Origin: Basidiobolus heterosporus B8920
Taxonomy: Eukaryota > Basidiobolomycota > Basidiobolomycetes > Basidiobolales > Basidiobolaceae
DNA length: 64,000 bases
NCBI GenBank assembly: GCA_000697455.1
Contig: JNET01029301.1
Location: 1 to 64,000 of the forward strand
Direction: 5' to 3'
Each line of letters opens with the position of its first letter. Positions within the stretch are counted from its first letter, which is position 1. Both the position numbers and the translations under genes were made by a program. Positions 47,506 to 60,571 of this stretch are shown one piece after another. The notes under the pieces were generated by a model that saw only the letters and a list, made by a program, of their open reading frames with translations, did not search any database and had not been told where the DNA came from.

Positions 47506-48839
47506 ATGGTATGATTTTCAACCTCCTTAAGGATTCTACCTATTTTATTCCATAGTCTAACTACATCGCTTCACTCTCTAGGCACGTAATGAAGAAAAAG
47601 CACAGTAATTTCACGGTCTCGTTTTGTCTGGTTTTATCAAGAGTTACTAAAAGAGTGGATTAACCTTTTTCTAGATCCATGCTTCATCGGTTCCGCGATG
47701 CTAGAGCCGCTGAGCTAGGTTTTAACAAAAACGAGCGACGCCCCTATCTTGCTTCGGAGTGTCGCAGTTTACCTGAAGCAGAGAAATGGAGACGTCAAAT
47801 CATCAACGAAATTTCTCGCAAAGTTACTCAAATTCAAAACTGTAAGGATCTTTTTTACGGAAGGTTATCCGGAACAAGTTCTTATTATTCCCACTAATTT
47901 TTGGCCTGTTCGTCTAGCTGGCCTTTCTGATTTTCAGGTTAGAGATATGAACGATGAGATCAACAAACTCATTCGTGAGAAAGGTCACTGGGAAAGACAG
48001 ATAAAGGATTTAGGTGGTCCGGATTATAGGGTAAAATATAGATAGCTACTCGGCTATACTATATTTCTAAACTAAACTCTTCTTTCATCTCTTCAATAGA
48101 GAATAGCACCCCGAATATTAGATAATGAGGGTAAATCAGTACCAGGGAATCGTGGATACAAGTAAAGTCACACGCGCAAAGGTTTCCTAAGCAACAACTT
48201 CTCACAGGTCTTAACGTTTATAGATACTTTGGTCGAGCGAGAGAATTACCGGGAGTGAAAGAACTATTCGAAGTAGAAGGTAAGCGTCATATTTCTTCTA
48301 TCAAATTGAATGAAACTACACCCTAAACGAATTTGCTGTGAAATAAGCGACTCTTGAGGTGGCATCCAAAACACGCTACGAAATGTACAGGAATGTCAAT
48401 GCGGACTACTACGGCTATCGTGACGAAGATGATGGCATTCTGCTGGAATACGAAGACGAACAAGAGAAAGAACGTAAGAATGCCTGTGTACTGTAGTGTT
48501 TTTAATTTGTGCTTACCGCTTACTTCGTTTCAAGTCAGAGCCAAGTTGCAAGAAAACAATGACCTAATACTAGTAGAATACGATCAAGGCAAAACTAAAG
48601 GCAAGAAAAGGAAGGGTGGTGAGGGGTCTTTTTCGCGAGAGCCGATGAGTATCTCTGTAGCCGAAGGCGATGTAGATAATTCTAAAGTGAAATTCGTTGC
48701 TCACGTGGACGTGCCTTCTCAAAAGGATGTAGAGGCCTTTCTTGTCCGAAGAAGAAAGCAAGATCTCTTCGACAAATATGTCAGTGAAGATCTCGAGGCT
48801 ACTGTTCAAGAAACCAAAGAGCTCACTGGTCGTGAGTAA
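47506..48839 (+). CDS. ISY1: Pre-mRNA splicing factor Isy1
   Basis: At least seven exons. The first coding exon is only the ATG (47506-47508), directly followed by GTATGA. The next exons give ARNEEKAQSMLHRFRDARAA, the invariant Isy1 start. Further matches are EISRKVTQIQNSGLSDFQVR, then DMNDEINKLIREKGHWERQI, LGGPDYR and YKYFGRARELPGVKELFE. The end EAFLVRRRKQDLFDKYVSED is also typical. Isy1 is an NTC-associated protein that helps the first step of splicing. Confidence 0.95.
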
Positions 48840-49182
48840 GCTTCATCTACCATTTGAGCTTGGGTTTCATCTCTATGGGCGTTTTTCTTTAATTTTTGTA
48901 CAGATTTCAATAAATCGCTTTATTTACCTTCATTATCTATCATAGATAAGATTTTGGACAGCATTACAAACTAAAGATATCTAACGAAATCGATGGATCG
49001 TTTACTCAATTTGTTCTATCAGGTTTAGCCAAAAATTTTGTATGGGTAATCAACATAATCTGAAGGTATATTTTGTATTGAATCAAAAAAAATCTGGTTC
49101 TCGGAAAAAATGAAAAAAACTTGATAAGCCAGAAGGTGACAGCAGGAGCTGAAGCTACTTTGGCCCAAAGCACCGTATAGTT
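48840..49182. other. Intergenic region ISY1/HisRS
   Basis: AT-rich spacer, HisRS promoter. No feature was recognised. Confidence 0.4.
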
Positions 49183-50790
49183 ATGACTAGTGTAGAATCC
49201 CTCAAAGAGTCTATCGCCCAAGTCGGGGATAAAGTACGCGCTCTTAAAATTTCCAAGGCAGATAAGGCAGAGGTCGATGCCGAGGTCTCAGTCCTTCTAG
49301 GATTGAAAAAACAATTGGCCGAACTTACTGGTGAAAGCACCGGTAGTAGTAAGAAGAAGGGGAACGCTTTTACTTTAAAGACCCCCAAGGGTACTAAAGA
49401 TTATAATGACAAGGAAATGGCCATTCGTGAGCATATTTTCTCCACCATCATTAGTGTTTTCAAGCGCCATGGCGGTGTCACTATCGATACACCAGTCTTT
49501 GAGCTAAAGGAAATCTTGACCGGTAAATATGGAGAAGATAGCAAGCTTATTTACGATCTTGAAGATCAAGGTGGTGAGAAATGCTCTCTCCGTTATGATC
49601 TTACTGTTCCTTTTGCCCGTTTCTTGGCTATGAACGGTACTACCTACCAAAACATTAAGCGTTACCATATTGCCAAGGTCTACCGTCGTGATCAACCTGC
49701 TATGACTAAGGGCAGAATGAGAGAATTCTACCAGTGCGATTTCGACATTGCAGGAACATACGAGCCAATGGTACCTGATTCTGAGGTCATCCGTATTGTT
49801 GTTGAGATTCTCTCCGCCTTGGACGTAGGAAAGTTCACCATCAAGGTTAATCACAGGAAGATTCTTGACGGTCTTTTCGAAGTTTGCGGTGTTCCTACCG
49901 ATAAGATCCGTACCATTTCATCTGCCGTTGATAAGTTAGACAAGATGTCTTGGGCTGACGTTAGAAAGGAAATGACTCAAGACAAGGGTCTTGATGAAGC
50001 TGTCGCTGACAAGATTGGAGAATATGTTAAACTTAAGGGTGGACGCGATCTTCTAGAGAAGTTGCAACAAGATGATGTATTGATGGCCAACGCAAGTGCC
50101 AAGGCTGGATTGGAAGACATGAAGGCATTTTTGAGATATCTTGAAATCTTCAAGGTCTTGGAATACGTTTCCTTCGATCTCAGTCTTGCTAGAGGTTTAG
50201 ATTATTATACTGGTGTCATTTACGAGGCTGTCGTAGAAGAGAGTCTCCTTCCTGAGATCACTCAAGAAATGAAGAAGAAGGCTAAAGAAGCTGGTGATGA
50301 GGACAGTCAAACTCGCATCGGATCTGTTTCTGCTGGAGGACGTTATGACAACCTGGTTGGTATGTTTGCAGGTGGTGGTAAGAAGAGTAACATCCCATGT
50401 GTTGGACTTAGTATTGGTGTTGAACGTGTTTTCTCTATCATCATGAGAAGAAGTCAATTGGAGAATATCAAGTCTAATGAGTGTGAAGTGTACGTAATTG
50501 CTGTTGGAGACGGGCTTCTTGAAGAACGTATGCAAATTGCTACTGAGCTTTGGGAGAACGGCATTAAGGCAGAATACATGTATAAGGCTAAGCCCAAGCT
50601 TCAGGCACAATTCAGTGTCTGTGACCGTGATAGAATCCCCTGGGCCGTTATTATTGGAAAGGACGAGTTAGAGCAAGGAATCGTCAAGATCAAGGACATG
50701 TCTTCCAAGCAACAAGAGAATGCCGGTGGTGTAACTATTTCCAGAAGCGACATGATTCAGGAACTCAAGAAACGTCTTGGCAGAGCCTGA
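49183..50790 (+). CDS. HTS1: Histidyl-tRNA synthetase, cytoplasmic, with N-terminal WHEP domain
   Basis: An intronless gene for 535 residues. Residues about 1-50 form a WHEP helix-turn-helix ([40 protein letters not shown]). This domain is normal in animal HisRS and absent from yeast Hts1. The class II core has [10 protein letters not shown], motif 2 [14 protein letters not shown] followed by [16 protein letters not shown], and the His-A loop [17 protein letters not shown]. The C-terminal anticodon-binding domain follows. The first ATG lacks a clear mitochondrial presequence. The lack of introns contrasts with its neighbours. Confidence 0.97.
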   Translation: MTSVESLKESIAQVGDKVRALKISKADKAEVDAEVSVLLGLKKQLAELTGESTGSSKKKGNAFTLKTPKGTKDYNDKEMAIREHIFSTIISVFKRHGGVTIDTPVFELKEILTGKYGEDSKLIYDLEDQGGEKCSLRYDLTVPFARFLAMNGTTYQNIKRYHIAKVYRRDQPAMTKGRMREFYQCDFDIAGTYEPMVPDSEVIRIVVEILSALDVGKFTIKVNHRKILDGLFEVCGVPTDKIRTISSAVDKLDKMSWADVRKEMTQDKGLDEAVADKIGEYVKLKGGRDLLEKLQQDDVLMANASAKAGLEDMKAFLRYLEIFKVLEYVSFDLSLARGLDYYTGVIYEAVVEESLLPEITQEMKKKAKEAGDEDSQTRIGSVSAGGRYDNLVGMFAGGGKKSNIPCVGLSIGVERVFSIIMRRSQLENIKSNECEVYVIAVGDGLLEERMQIATELWENGIKAEYMYKAKPKLQAQFSVCDRDRIPWAVIIGKDELEQGIVKIKDMSSKQQENAGGVTISRSDMIQELKKRLGRA

Positions 50791-51905
50791 GTAATTCCTA
50801 CTTTGAGCCCATTGTAGTGACTCATATTATTAGTGTGCTATTCTTCCCATAATCTCTGCATAACTGGCCCTGTCAACAGAGTTCTACTAAATTCGAGTTT
50901 GAATGTATGCGAAATATAAATATTTTGAACCAAATGTTACCTGAAAATATTTCCATCTATTCATGGGAAAGGAAATCCCCTCTACTTTCATATGTTGTGG
51001 GTGTGATGCTGATAATTCCTGCTTTAAAGTAACCGAATTAGTCACTTTGCATTTGTTTGCTAAATAGCAAAATATAAGTAATGATATATAAATATATATA
51101 TATGCATGTATTGTGGAGGCTTTTGAAGTGGAAACATAAAAGCCTGTACTTTTGCCCATACAATTGAAATCCATGAGATTGCTTAGCCATTGTTTAGTAG
51201 ATGAGGTATTTAATCTATGTACGTGATTCACAACTACTACTCTTCCTAGCCCTGACCCTGAGCTTAGCTAACCCTTTACCTTTTGAAATCTCTCCTAATA
51301 CTGGCTTTACGTATTCCGGCCAGTTCCACCTAGTCAAATGACTGGGTTAAAGTTAGAAGGTGCTTAAATATAAAGATCTGCGGCTGTCTTACTCAGCAAT
51401 CAGAAATAAAACGTATGTCTGGTTTTCCCTATTTTAGAGAATGTAAATTCACCGCCTCTTCCCCAATTTGAATTATTCTTGGGGAAATCTGAATTATTGC
51501 CCAATTCCTTCGAGAATATATCGGGGACCAAAATAATCGCTAATAATTCGGAGATTGATTGGCCATTGAGTGCTCAAACTGCGCATCATATTTTGAATAC
51601 TTCTTAATGTAACCAAGCAGTGAGAAAATACCTACAATTTGAGCTCGAATCACTTCGTAGGATTGTAAATACGAAACATCAGTAACTCTCCAGTAAAAAC
51701 CAACGGATATCCGAATGAATGGGGAGAAAAAGAGGGTCCCAGGACATTCGAATTTGGAAATGCAAAAATCTCCATAAGTTGCTCCCCTACTCAATACCCC
51801 TAACTTCGTTCCATCTCTACAAAAGAACCCTAAAGAGTTCGCTTATCTTTTGCTGACTGCTTTCTTCTAATTCCTTAGAGAAACTTTCATCGAAGTTTAT
51901 TCGTT
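50791..51905. other. Intergenic region HisRS/FZO1
   Basis: AT-rich 1.1 kb. A minus-strand frame (50887-51231) starts GTG and another (51540-51794) has no recognisable content. Only a degenerate telomere-like tract CCCTGACCCTGAGC near 51249 was noticed. Confidence 0.45.
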
Positions 51906-54436
51906 ATGTCGTATTTACCTTACTCCTCAAAAAGTAAAGCCTCCTCTGGTTTGGCTGCTTTAGACTTGGAGCAACCTAGCACTTCAAGAGCAGCCAACAC
52001 CAGACCTACTCCTAGGACTCTTCATTTGGGCCAAACCCCTACACCACCTACTTCCCCTTTTACCAACCCCCTTGATCAATATGCCCAACAACAGATATAT
52101 GCTGATAAAAGTACTCGTTTACTTGGCTTGATTCGTAATGCTCAAGGGTTGGTAGAAGAATTACGGTGTACGAATCAAAATCGTCGGACTATTCAATACC
52201 CTTGGCTTACTAGTGAAGGCCAAAAACGTCCAATAAGACGTAACCAAACATACAGAGGGGAGCAAGGAAGCAAACCTTCGGTCGCACCACTTCGTAGAAC
52301 TCGTTCGAATTCTTCTTCTGATGCGCCAACCACTATCACTGACAGAGCTGAATCGGCTCTTAGTGTTTTAAAGCTCGACGTCAAACTTGGTACCCAAACC
52401 TCGCTAGATGTTAGTAAACTAGAGGATTCTTCTATCTCCAGACTCTTAGACGAGCGTTTTGGTCATGCCTTGACCCACTTGAACAAGCTTTATGCTAGAA
52501 TCTCGGATACTAGCTCTAAAATGCTGGTCACAGGTGATTTGAATGCGGGAAAAAGTACCCTTGTGAATGCCCTTTTAAAACGCGAAGTCGTCCCTGCTGA
52601 CCAACAGCCTTGTACTTCCCTCTTCTGCGAGGTCCTAGATGCTGAGATGAATGGTGGAGTTGAAGAGGTTCACGGTATCATCGATGCCTCGAAGTATGAT
52701 AGGAATGATCCCTCTACATATACTAAAATTGACTTAAGGCACCTCGAGAATACCGTTCTCGACGATTATGAAGTATACACAATGCTTAAAGTTTATTGTA
52801 CTGACAGACGTGAAGCTAAGGAAAGTCTGCTTCATAATGGAATAGTCGACATTGCACTTATTGACTCACCTGGTTTGAATCGGGACTCCATTAAAACCAC
52901 GGCTCTATTTGCTCGCCAAGAGGAAATTGATGTTGTGGTGTTTGTTGTCAGCGCAGAAAACCACTTTACCCTATCGGTAGGTGTCCATTTTGTACAAAAT
53001 GATGATCTGTAAGTGGAAACTCATGCATTTATTTAAATTAGGGCGAGGAGTTTTTGAGAAGTGCTGGCCGCGAGAAGGAGTATATTTTCATTGTCGTCAA
53101 CCGGTTCGATAATATCCGTGATAAAGCCAGATGCCGTCGTCAGATATTAGAACAGATCAAAGAAATATCACCTCGCACATACGAGGATGCAGAGGATTTT
53201 GTCCACTTTGTTAGTGCTAGTAATTGCTTAAATTCGGAGGAAACCCCCGAAGAGTTTGCTCAACTGGAGCAAAGCTTGCGCTCATTTGCTTTAGAAAAGC
53301 GCGCCAAATCTAAACTAGCCCCTGCTAAGCTTTTCTTGAAAAACATCTTCAGCGACATTAGTTTATTAGCATCATATAACCAAGAAAAGGCTGATGAAGA
53401 TTTGGCGGAAGCTACCAAAAGTCTGGAGGAAAACAAGCCTGCCTATGAAGAGATTATCAACCGTAGTCAGCGCATTATCAATGATGCTGACAGAATATTG
53501 GAGGATGTCTGTAGCTACATTGATCTCCACTCTCGTTCCAAGATTAACAATGCAATTGAAACCTTGGAAGAATTCTCCTCAGTCGTTGAATGGAAGGGAC
53601 TCCTACATGTATGGCAGTTCGCACAGCAAGTCAAGAATACTATGGTTAACTTTGTCGAGAATAGAGTGACCGAATGTGAGATCAAGGCCAAAGAACGCAC
53701 TTCAGTTGGCCTTCAAAGATTGGATAAGCTTGGATCAAACAAGCACCTAGATCAGTCACAGTCTGACATTGACATCGAATCACTATTCTGCGTCCCTAGT
53801 CCTACCAAGAAGCTGGACATCCAAGTCGAAATTACCGACTTGGTTGATTTAAGAGAGAAATTCAACATGATGACTTTATCCCTCGGCTCAGCAGGAATGC
53901 TTCTCGGGAAATACATCGGCTATCAAAAGGTGTTCTCCAGTTTCCTGGATATGGGCAACTCCATCGGACTTCAACCCAGGCGTTGGGGATGGCTTAGTGT
54001 TGTAGTTGGTAAGACACTCTTGTGATATTTCTTTGTGGAAAATAAGGTACTAATGTACGTATATGATTGTATAGGTGCCGGAGCTGTTTATTTCATCATA
54101 TCTGATATGCGATATGTCGTGGAACGTAAGATTGCCAACAAGATCCGTGACAACGTGCGCAAGACCAACTACGTTCACAATCAAGTCCAGCGCATTACTA
54201 AGGAGAGTAGAAATATCCTCAGAATGTCTTCATGGGACCTACAAACACGTTTCCAAAACGCCGTCAAGGCTCAAGAAGAACAACGCCAGCAGCAAACTAA
54301 CAAACAAAGAGCAGCCATTGAAGCCAAAGAATACTTCAATTCTCTATCGAAGAAGGTTGTTACATTGAACAGTGCTGTAAATGCCATCGATACTGAGGAA
54401 TGTAAGATCGTTGCTTCTCATGATATGTTGTATTGA
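51906..54436 (+). CDS. FZO1: Mitofusin (outer mitochondrial membrane fusion GTPase)
   Basis: Three exons (51906-52976, 53042-54008, 54075-54436) give 799 residues, close to yeast Fzo1. A Pro/Ser-rich N-terminus is followed by a helix bundle and the dynamin-type GTPase: G1 TGDLNAGKSTLVNALL, G2 in QQPCTSLFCEV, G3 IDSPGL, G4 NRFD. Two hydrophobic hairpin segments, TLSLGSAGMLLGKYIGYQ and GWLSVVVGAGAVYFII, lie about residues 640-700 and anchor it in the membrane. The C-terminal coiled coil (HR2) then lies in the cytosol. GTP hydrolysis drives mitochondrial outer-membrane fusion. Confidence 0.96.
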
Positions 54437-55340
54437 AACCGAACCTATTCCAAATTGATTCCTTCACTCAATCATGAGTAAGCACAGTCTTCTTATAGTT
54501 ATCTAGGAACAAGACCAGCTATACACATTGCCACCATTAACATCGTACCTATCCTCCATATTGTGTTTGTATTTGCTTCTTATTTTTGCATAAATTATTA
54601 TCATCTATCTCCTATCTTTATTTCTTTTTGCTGGCAAATGTAAACAAAATAGCTCCTTAGACGTAAGTTCCCTGGAAGGTGAAAGAGAATAGTTCGAACA
54701 AAAGTAGTTGACTCTAGCACTACACTGTAACTTTCACCCGCTTGTTTTGTATTTAACCCGTTGAAGAAACATTCAAAGTCACGTAAATAAATAAATCTTG
54801 ATACATTTCAACTGGTTTAAAAGCGCATTCAAGAGCATTTAATTACACATACATCGTCCGCACCCACAGGATTTCGTGATCTTGGTTAATACACTAGACA
54901 CCGACCCTAAGTAGGCATTGGAATGTAGGGAACATCATATCCCTAACCTGCATGATGAACAAGCGCACAAATCTACACCCACTCCTGGCCTTAGCTTCCC
55001 TAAGCATATATATTCGTACCAGAGAAAATACGGTAATTCAAGGTACTGCATTCAAATAATAATGAATTTATCATTCATTGGCTAGGAGATGGTGATAAGG
55101 CATTATTAAATGAATGTCTTATTGAAAAATGAAAAAAAAACGATTACTGATTTCTCGTGATGAATGTCGCGTGCCCAAAATTAAACTTGCAGATTTGGGA
55201 AATTAACCTAACATAGATTCTAAACAGCTTTATACGTGACTTTGACAACTTGGCGTACCCTTTTTTTATTCCTACCATTTCGAAGACCAACCAACTATTC
55301 AGAACCCAAGTAAAAACGAGATAGTTTCAGACGTTTACTT
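54437..55340. other. Intergenic region FZO1/TAF14
   Basis: AT-rich 0.9 kb. No gene, RNA or repeat was recognised. Confidence 0.45.
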
Positions 55341-56546
55341 ATGAAAGTCAACACGATCACAAAGAAAGTTCAGCTTGTTACTGAACATGAGATCTTGAAG
55401 GGTGCAAAACCCGTTAGTGGTCACCCCATTCGTAAATGGAAGCTATCTGTGTACGGCTTGGACGAAAATAACGAAAGATGTACGATGGAATATGTAGAGA
55501 AAGTGGAATACATCCTTCACCCAAGTTTCACCAACCCAAAACGAGGTATGTAGACTACTTATTCTTTCTTCCTCAACCTCCCTTAGTTGGTATACCCGTG
55601 AACTTCGCCACCTTCTGTTTAAAATCAGCGAAATGTTTCTTTATCAGTATTGTTTATTTGACTCGCGTGAATAACCAAATACGCGAATGTTTTTTATCCT
55701 CTATCTTTACGGACGCCAAACACCTACGTATCACCTATCCAACTTACACCATTTATTTTTTTAAACGCGAAAAGTTACTTCGAAGCCACCTTATTCTCTA
55801 CAAGAAAAAGGATGGGGCGAGTTCGATATGCAAGTTATCCTTCACTTTGTCGACAAGACTACTTACCCCTTAGAGCATGACCTTAATTTTCGGTCCACTC
55901 ATTATGAGGTGCCACACGTCGTCGTAAGTTGATTTACCAATTTAGAGGGAAAATTCCTTTCTGACTCTGAGTTCCCAGACTTTCAGTAATCCAAAAGGTG
56001 TGCTTCTAAAAGCTTTAGAAGGTGGAAAGGACTCCGAACCAGAGGAGGTCTCTACCCCCGAAAAAAACCCCTCAGCAAAGGGCAAAAGAAACACTACATA
56101 TAAAGCCAAGTCGTCAAGAAAAAAGCCAAAGCCTGACTCCGATATGGTAGTTCCATCATTATCATCTATTTCACCAGAAAAGGACGAGAAGGCTGAGCTG
56201 GTAAGTATTCACAGCCTAAGCTATTCCTGTATCCATCCCTTCTCACTTCAAGCTTATGTTTAGATAAATTGCGAGTTACTTGCTGAAAAGTTATACAAAC
56301 TTTCTGGTACTGATATTCTGGACGTCGTAAACTTTGTCAAAGAACGAAGGAGTAAGAACACTTATGTGAACGAAGATGTTGAGGGTAAACTACTATTGGC
56401 GTTAATCACCGGTTTTCATAGCTAACAACAATTTTCTTTATTCTTTAGGCGAGTTTCATTTTGACCTTTACACCTTGACGGACCCCTGTTTGAAAGATCT
56501 AAATGAATTGGTGGATTCCAAACTCAAGGCACCAGAAACGCGGTGA
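55341..56546 (+). CDS. TAF14: YEATS-domain protein, Taf14/Tfg3 type
   Basis: Five exons (55341-55545, 55775-55923, 55979-56200, 56264-56384, 56449-56546) give 264 residues. YEATS domain (1-about 125): HPIRKWKLSVYGLDENNE, then VEYILHPSFTNPKRVTSKPP and YSLQEKGWGEFDMQVILHF. A disordered Lys-rich linker follows. The C-terminal Anc1-homology/ET domain (ELLAEKLYKLSGTDILDVVN, EFHFDLYTLTDPCLKDLNEL) binds partner motifs. Taf14 joins TFIID, TFIIF, NuA3 and remodelers and reads acetylated or crotonylated lysine. The 229-base first intron contains in-frame stops, so the ungapped frame is not coding. Confidence 0.94.
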
Positions 56547-57438
56547 ACATGACTTGGTTGTTGCTAGAATATACTTTAAAATCTAACTTAGTTCAATGTG
56601 CTGGAGCCCTCGTGAAAGCTTGTATATAAATTGGTTGCATTTCTTTGTTCTTATGTCTACTTTTTAATTAAGCTTTTTCTTTCCTCGGTTGAAGAGATAA
56701 AGCGACTGACTCTATGAGAAATCCGTTAAGCTTTTTATTGTTTTGTTTATTTCGCTAGAATTCGTTTTTATTGCCCTTATTGCTTCAGTTCTTTTCTTGG
56801 GTTTCCGCCGTTGCACCTAATACAAGGTTGATAGCTTGTCATTTCTCTTCAAAAGGCCAATGAATTAATGAATTTAAAATAAAAGCATCTTTAAATAAGT
56901 TAGAGGGATGAAGACCAGACGAGTACTCGTTATTTCGAAGAACGTTGATAAGATGAGAAGCTGAAGATTTATCAGTCATAGTGCTAGTGATTAATAAAGA
57001 AAAAACTAGGGGAATCCAAGGTAGAATCTCACACTCTCATTAAACAGTTCACAAAATTTTGATCCTTTTTTACTCTGAAACCCTGAATAATCTTGATCTC
57101 TCAATGCCAACCACCAACCAATAGAACCACGAAATTCGCCAACTTCCCTCAGATATAGACTCTGACATTGACTTGGTTACTGTCTCTCTCCGCTACCATA
57201 CCTCTCGAGCACACTCTTGTAGGTAAAGTTTAAGAATTACATTTAGTCGTAGCTCATATTGGTTGGTTTATGTCCCACGTGAACTAATGTAAATGGGAAT
57301 TACAACAACCAGTAATCCGTTAGAATCTCCTTTACATCCATCCTTGCATGCATATAGATCATCATACATTTCATTTCTTTCTATCCGAGCTCGGTATTAA
57401 TCTTTGTCATATTTTTCTTGCAGGTCAGTTAATAAAAG
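56547..57438. other. Intergenic region TAF14/uL22
   Basis: AT-rich. The uL22 gene probably has a 5'-UTR intron here, because TTGCAG occurs at 57418-57423 just before the start. No repeat or gene was seen. Confidence 0.4.
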
Positions 57439-57990
57439 ATGGTTAGATACTCTGCCACCCCCGCCAACAGCGCCAAGTCTGCTCAAACTCGTGGTTCTTA
57501 CCTTCGTGTTCACTTCAAGAACACCCGTGAAGCCGCCGCTGCCATCTCTGGCATGAAGTTGGATAAGGCTATCACCTACCTTGAAGACGTTAAGGCCCAC
57601 AAGCAATGCATTCCTTTCCGTAGATTCGCCGGTGGTATTGGCCGTTGTGCCCAAGCCAAGGCTTTCGGTACCACCAAGGGTCGCTGGCCTATTAAGTCAG
57701 CCGAATTCTTGTTGGGTCTTCTCAAGAATGCCCACAGCAATGCTGAAAACAAGGGTTTGGAAACCGAAGCTTTGATCATCAAGCACATCCAAGTCAACCA
57801 AGCTCCCAAGCAACGTAGACGTACTTACCGTGCCCATGGTAGAATCAACCCTTACATGAGCAGCCCTTGCCACATCGAGATCATCGTTGCTGAGGAGGAT
57901 GCTACTGTCAAGCGTGAAGATGACGGAAAGGCCCCCAAGCTCAACAAGCGTCAATTGGCTCGCAAGAGATTGGTCGCTAGCCGTCAATAA
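57439..57990 (+). CDS. RPL17: 60S ribosomal protein uL22 (L17)
   Basis: A single-exon coding region of 183 residues, the usual length. Signature stretches: [56 protein letters not shown]-like [20 protein letters not shown] and [20 protein letters not shown]. It lines the exit tunnel of the ribosome. A likely 5'-UTR intron ends at TTGCAG just upstream. Codon use is more biased than in neighbours, as expected for a ribosomal gene. Confidence 0.98.
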   Translation: MVRYSATPANSAKSAQTRGSYLRVHFKNTREAAAAISGMKLDKAITYLEDVKAHKQCIPFRRFAGGIGRCAQAKAFGTTKGRWPIKSAEFLLGLLKNAHSNAENKGLETEALIIKHIQVNQAPKQRRRTYRAHGRINPYMSSPCHIEIIVAEEDATVKREDDGKAPKLNKRQLARKRLVASRQ

Positions 57991-58150
57991 ATCCTTTCCA
58001 TACAAGTTTATTCTATTTCAATGCATTGAAAATTTGTTGATCTAATAAACTGGTCTTTGCAACAAACCATGTGGGAACTGGAGTCAGGGGATGGATGATA
58101 ATAGATTATTGTACTAGTTTTATTGTATTTCACTTGTGATAAACTTGTTG

Positions 58151-60215
58151 CTAGTCTTTTCTGTTTAATCCGTCAAAATATGGATCTGTTGAATTGTGTT
58201 TAGTTGTATATTGCCATGATTCATGTATATAATTATTCGATATCACTTACGTTGTAACGCATTCTCTGCGCTAATCCTCTTCTCTGGCTGGAGTTCAAGC
58301 AGTTTCTGTGCGCAGGGTTGGGTGGCGTTAGTGATCAGAAGTATCTCAACGAATGGTTCCACTTACATTGATAAGATCAATTCCGAGTGGGTCTAGCTTA
58401 GGTAGGAGTGTTTCTAGTGGGACCTTTTGATACGCAGGGAAATCCTTCTTTTGTTTGTTTCAGCAGTTAGGCTACAATAATCAACCAAAGCTGAGTGATT
58501 AACCTACCTTATAGTCGGGCAGCTGGGAGACCCCGGGCCAAATATCTTCTGTGGGTGTTCCTTGCACTGTAAAATCTCGGTCAAGGTCATATACAACACA
58601 TACACATATATATTGTTAGATTGCTATAGCTCGTAAATGAGCACGCCTGAAAAAGGATATTTGAAGATGCGCATGAGTTGGTCTTTGATGGATGTTCCTG
58701 GGAATAAAGGTCTTCCAGAAGCCATTTCTACATGGGAACAAGCCAAAGGTGAGATGGGTAATATTCAAAATCTCTCGAAATCTCTCGAAATCTCTCGAAA
58801 AAATCCTCCCACCTGCAAAGATACACCCAACAGACCAAACGTCGATGGAGGTGGAGTATTGTCGTGAACCCATTAGAACATCTGGGGCACGGTACCACAG
58901 CGTTACCACTTCATTTGAATAACTCCTTACTGGGATTCCAAAAGCTCTCGCCAGTCCGAAATCCGCCAACTTGAGTTCGTTTTTTTTGTTGATTAATAGA
59001 TTTTGCGGTTTTAAATCCTAGAATCCATAACGACATGTTAATGTGGACTCTTTCCATGGATGTTCATCAAGAAAACCAATTCAGTAGATTAAACGTCAAT
59101 CTCACCCTATGAAGCACCCGATGTTCATGGCAAAATGCAATGCCGAGAAGCAATTGGTACATCAGTTGCTAGAAAGATATGGATGAAAGATCATTATAAG
59201 GCTCAGTTCACGATTTCTCTATCTTTAGGCTCATCTCACATACCTTGATTGTAAATACGTCAATGTCTCCACCATATGTATCCAAGAACTTTTTCAGATC
59301 CGAGTCTAGGTATTCGAAAACTAGCGTGAGTTTTTTCTCGGTATGTAACACATCGTAGAGCCTTCCAGGTGATATACAAAATAAGATGGTGTAGGTAGTA
59401 GCGTTAATACTCGGTGTACGTGCTATGGACACAGTGCCATTTGAAGTCGTAATCCTCACCTAACAATATTTGGATGTTTAAGCTCTTTAAGTAATGATAT
59501 TTCCCTAATGGCTGTGCAGGGGACCTTCAGGGTCGACGCAAAATGTCATAAAACAAGACTGAGGTTAGTTTTGAGGTATCTGTCAAGAGCGTAGAGTCGC
59601 CAAGTATCGAACGACAACGTGTAATACGGGATTCCATATAACTAAAAACCGGTGCCAACGTACCCCCTCCTCTTCATTGTCCAATCGTATCCGTTTCAAG
59701 GCAACCACCTCACTTGTTTCTCGATTTTGCGCTTTGTACACAATGCCGTATGTGCCTATTCGCCGAAGAAGATACAATGAGATCTGTTAGCTACATTAAC
59801 CCAGAATTGATTTCACCTCCACTCAGATTCATCCACTCAATAAAAACCGGGGAACGTACCTTCTCCTAGCTTCTCTATTTTCTATTAAGAATTGTGGAAT
59901 GTTTGTCAATTTAGAGTCAAATGTTTTTAGAAAGGTTGAAACAATTATAAAATTGCGACGATGTAAGGTGAGCACACGAGGAAATTTAAAAAGAGAAAAC
60001 AAAGATTAGTTCTGTAACTGCTTTCCCAAGTGTAGAATTTTTCAAAGTGAAAAGGAATAAAGGGAGAAGGTTCGTGACATGGAGTTTCAAGTCTAGTAAA
60101 CGACCAGACGTACGTATTTTTACCTCAAAGTGACAAAGAATTGGATCGAAAAAGAAACAAATAAAAGAACTTGGATGAAGAAAAAACAATAACTTCATAC
60201 TTGATATTTGTCCAT
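58151..60215 (-). CDS. PHO85: Cyclin-dependent kinase, CDK5/Pho85 type
   Basis: About nine exons with short introns. Glycine loop: [20 protein letters not shown]. The C-helix reads [14 protein letters not shown], the PCTAIRE variant of PSTAIRE. Then come [23 protein letters not shown] ([16 protein letters not shown]), DFG ([16 protein letters not shown]) and [32 protein letters not shown] fits CDK5/Pho85 better than CDK1. The C-terminus ends with [15 protein letters not shown]. Pho85 signals nutrient and cell-cycle state with Pcl cyclins. Confidence 0.93.
58771..58800. repeat. 10-bp tandem repeat, 3 units
   Basis: Unit TCTCTCGAAA three times, inside the CDK gene. Its coding/intron status was not resolved. 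Confidence 0.85.
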
Positions 60216-60571
60216 GTTCGCTTTTTTCCTTTCTCCACCTTATTCTGTATATATGGTCGTCGGTATTTCTCTAAAACACGTTCAAACAGCAAGTAAATAG
60301 AAACGATGACACGGAAAGGAATACTAGAAACTTATCGAATAGTCTAAATCATCGAGATTGTTCAATTCTCCGTGATTAATAAGATTTGTCATACAGAAAA
60401 TAATTAGTGCGTTATAATTTGGGAATGATTCTTAACCTGATTTTCATTACAAATCACTGGTCTCATTATTGGCAGAGTTTATTATGGCTTCAGGGATACT
60501 AAGGGAGATTATGTGTTGACTAGAGTCTACAAGAATATATGATATTCTCCTTGCAAATAAGAATAAATAGT
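60216..60571. other. Intergenic region CDK promoter/KNH-like 3' flank
   Basis: AT-rich 356 bases. Nothing recognised. Confidence 0.4.

Noticed and set aside
50887-51231. Minus-strand 114-codon frame between HisRS and FZO1
   Set aside because: Starts with GTG and contains an AT dinucleotide tract translated as repeated YI.
55478-55873. Long plus-strand frame across the TAF14 first intron
   Set aside because: Wrong frame for the YEATS domain; the spliced product fits the family.
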